From contig CM057136.1 in assembly GCA_029964075.1 (NCBI GenBank), positions 12,400,001 to 12,464,000 of the forward strand: 64,000 nucleotides of DNA. The letters run 5' to 3'. The DNA is from Patiria pectinifera (lineage: Eukaryota; Echinodermata; Asteroidea; Valvatida; Asterinidae). Made by a program: the position numbers and the translations under genes. The notes beneath the pieces are model-generated. The model did no database searches and had not been told where the DNA came from. It saw nothing but the letters and a program-made list of their open reading frames with translations. Shown here piece by piece: positions 62,101-64,000 of the stretch (its first letter is position 1; each line of letters starts with the position of its first letter).

Positions 62101-63344
62101 CTCCTGGGCAACGGCTTCTTGGACTCAGAACTGGTATCTTCTTTATTGTCTTCATTATCCTGGAAAAGACACAAACCTTTTTCAGTCGTACAAGTTTGAA
62201 ATTATATCAATGAAACCATGGTATGGTATTGTACAAATCAGTTGACAAATGGATTTCAAGTTTTAGAAAGGTTATCATTATTAATTTAATCAATTGGTTA
62301 CCCATTGATTAAATTAATAATGTTGCCCTTTCTCAAATTTGGGGAAACACATGTCAAATGCACGATTGAGCATTAATTTCTTTGAAAATGCTTCAACACC
62401 ACAGCATGCGTTTCTACTGGTTATGCATACTGCACTGGCAGTGTACATGTACTTAATTTCAGGCAGTGTCAAATTTGGATGAATTTGACTTGTGACAATG
62501 TTGCTTAAAATGTCTTGAACTCTTGCTAGTAAGAACAATATGGCTAAAGTTCAAACAACTTTGCCTTGGGCAGTTCCTGTCTAATGTAATAATGGTGACA
62601 GAGTTTTTAAGAGCTGGGTGAATAAACCCCAAATTGTATACATCCATCATCTAGTAAAGGTCAAGGAGATTACACACCGACTTTTGAATCATTTCTCTGA
62701 ATCATTAATTACATATTTTATGGTTAATTGGCTCTGTCATGGACATTACACTTAATCTCATCTAATCCTGGAATTGTCCCTTTTGTTTTAATTATCAATT
62801 GCATGTGGTGTCAATTTGGACAAATAAGGAAATGTCATCTTGTGGATGGCCCCCTTTATATTTGCTTTGTTAACTCAAAACCCATAATATTCACTAACAT
62901 GTTTGCATTCACACTTTAATTTAAATGAAGTTGACATCGTCTTTTGTAAACACTGGCTTGCCAATATCGCTATGGCAACTGAGCATCATCATCTGTTCCT
63001 CCCTTGTAATTGTGTGCTTTGAAGAAATCAATGCCACTGTTTGGCTGTGGGGTCCAGACGTTGTTGGCTGCTAAACCGTTCAATATTTGTACCAGTATAC
63101 AGATAACATACGTCCTCAACATGCATTTAGACATACTAACATCATCAGATTCTGTGTTCGTTCTTCGCGCAAATTTAGTGCGAAGCCAATTTGTTAGAGT
63201 AACGGTGCATGTCACGATGAAGTACTGAAGACGGGCAGAGAAAACCATCCACAACTTTGAGTTGCCCCCGATTCTTTTCGGAACCTCACAAACTAACAAA
63301 AGAGATTTGCCAATCTTGATCTTATTCCTATTTTCACCATGCAA
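59114..63344 (-). CDS. UBXN8: UBX-domain protein of UBXN8/REP8 type
   Basis: UBX proteins recruit the AAA ATPase p97/VCP; UBXN8 is an ER-membrane member. The UBX domain is assembled from minus-strand exons 61502-61472, 61092-61055 and 59272-59114. It reads FAVVMRQRS, VKKRRFLYTEKVQ, VLLDWMTKQGYHPKLYTVCT then TFPRRDL, with stop at 59114-59116; the FPR motif is the p97-binding loop. Upstream exons are 61620-61579 (VIVLPDEPDVADKK) and 62159-61995 (acidic, Lys/Pro-rich linker). A probable first exon is 63344-63141, with a hydrophobic segment near residues 31-55 serving as membrane anchor. Joins are in frame and total 212 residues, shorter than the roughly 270 of vertebrate UBXN8. A coiled-coil exon may be missing between 63140 and 62160, or absent. 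The UBX end is firm. The donor at 61054 is weak (GTGCGA), and the first exon is tentative. Confidence 0.7.
59486..60427. mobile_element. TCGAC-repeat element with 23-bp flanking direct repeats, in the last UBX-gene intron
   Basis: The sequence AACCTTAATTCCCCTGGATC plus three bases occurs at 59463-59485 and again, with one mismatch, at 60428-60450. The DNA between starts and ends with arrays of GACTCGACTCGAGTC (59491-59690 and 60309-60418), which are self-complementary. The middle has no recognisable coding sequence. The direct repeats look like a target duplication, though 23 bp is unusually long. Confidence 0.6.
60455..60600. repeat. inverted copy of the 19085-19250 repeat
   Basis: It shares, in opposite orientation, GGCAATCAC, CGTATGTATG, GGGGATTGTCACT and TGTGGGGATTTTGTCACTT with the earlier copy. 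A short duplicated phrase TACTGCCAGTATGCCAG follows at about 60788 and 60815. Confidence 0.5.
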
Positions 63345-63541
63345 ACCTTTAAATCTAATCTAAAAGTTAACTTCTTGACGTCATGAAAGTTGCTTTGCTT
63401 TGCTTTCGTGTGAGGTATCCTTGAGGATGTAGCCATGAAAAGATGGACATTGGGAGAAATGTGAATTTAGGACATTTGGAGAGAAAAAAAAGACCCACAC
63501 ACAAACAATGAAACACTAGCAGCTATAAATTTAACCTGCTA

Positions 63542-63864
63542 GGCCAAATAAAAAAAAAAGCATGTTTAGCATCCCCGCCCGCTTCCTTTTTTGGAGGCCG
63601 CCTCCTTTTTTTTTCTTAAACCAATGAAAAATGTTAAATTTTCAACAGTGACATCATTTTGGTCTCTTTATCTGTTGCATCTAGCCCATATAAAGCTGGT
63701 ATGTCATTTCCTGAGTCCAATGGCGGCCATTTAAAAAAAAGTGGCGGCCATCTTGAAAAATAGCCCGGTCGGGCGGCCATTTTGGAGGGAAAAAAAAGGG
63801 CCTCCCGCTTCCTTTTTAAAAAAAAGGCACGATGCTAAACATGTTTTTTGGGTTTTATTTGGCC
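63542..63864. mobile_element. Harbinger-like MITE, relative of 41787
   Basis: Ends GGCCAAATAAAA and TTTTATTTGGCC are inverted; inner TGTTTAGCATCCCCGCCCGC pairs with the right side. The flanking triplets are CTA and TTA, close to a TWA duplication. It contains several GGCGGCCAT words. The remaining sequence to 64000 shows nothing recognisable. Confidence 0.65.
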
Positions 63865-64000
63865 TTATTAACACAAATCAAAACATACAAAACTACAATA
63901 GTTAATATATTACCACTCTGGACAGAAAATCAATGCAAAATTTGTGGATTTCCTTTTTCAGCTTCATGTTTGTTCAAGGTTTTGTTTTCAGCGATTTTTC

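Overview
The window is animal nuclear DNA with split genes, GT-AG introns, long repeat-filled spacers and no bacterial-style operons. The conserved proteins are metazoan in type. The fold-back elements built from tandem repeats recall the TU elements of sea urchins, and the repeat families suggest a marine deuterostome invertebrate, most likely an echinoderm. That placement is inference; no species can be named from the sequence alone.

Five protein-coding genes can be supported. From the left: (1) the first two coding exons of a PIWI-like Argonaute on the minus strand (2112 down to 737), running off the left edge; (2) a complete six-exon PCNA gene on the plus strand (5118-10047), preceded by a CCAAT box and a palindromic E2F-type site; (3) a single-exon class A GPCR on the minus strand (13591-14694) whose DRY motif reads D-I-Y; (4) a complete five-exon MOB1 gene on the plus strand (39164-50147), with a 14-nt first coding exon and an 8.4-kb first intron; (5) a UBX-domain gene of UBXN8 type on the minus strand (59114 to about 63344), assembled from several very short exons. 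PIWI-like and PCNA are divergent across 3 kb. The genes are housekeeping, signalling or germline genes and form no evident common pathway.

Most of the rest is repeats. At 20.39-38.77 kb a 229-bp satellite (about 14 monomers, with a four-monomer higher-order duplication) is fused to about five copies of a 3.1-kb tandem unit; this block stops about 400 bp before the MOB1 start codon. At 15.06-16.61 kb lies a fold-back element with arms of 30-bp tandem repeats and 6-bp target duplications. Several palindromic, coding-free DNA elements have intact target-site duplications of 8, 9 or 11 bp; two sit in PCNA introns 1 and 2 and one in MOB1 intron 1. TTAA-flanked (Kolobok/T2-like) and TWA-flanked GGCC-ended (Harbinger-like) MITEs, tRNA-derived SINE-like pieces, and one LINE 3' coding remnant complete the picture.

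All annotation was done by eye, with exon joins checked by reading phase and splice consensus. Homology statements rest on recognition of family motifs, not on a search.
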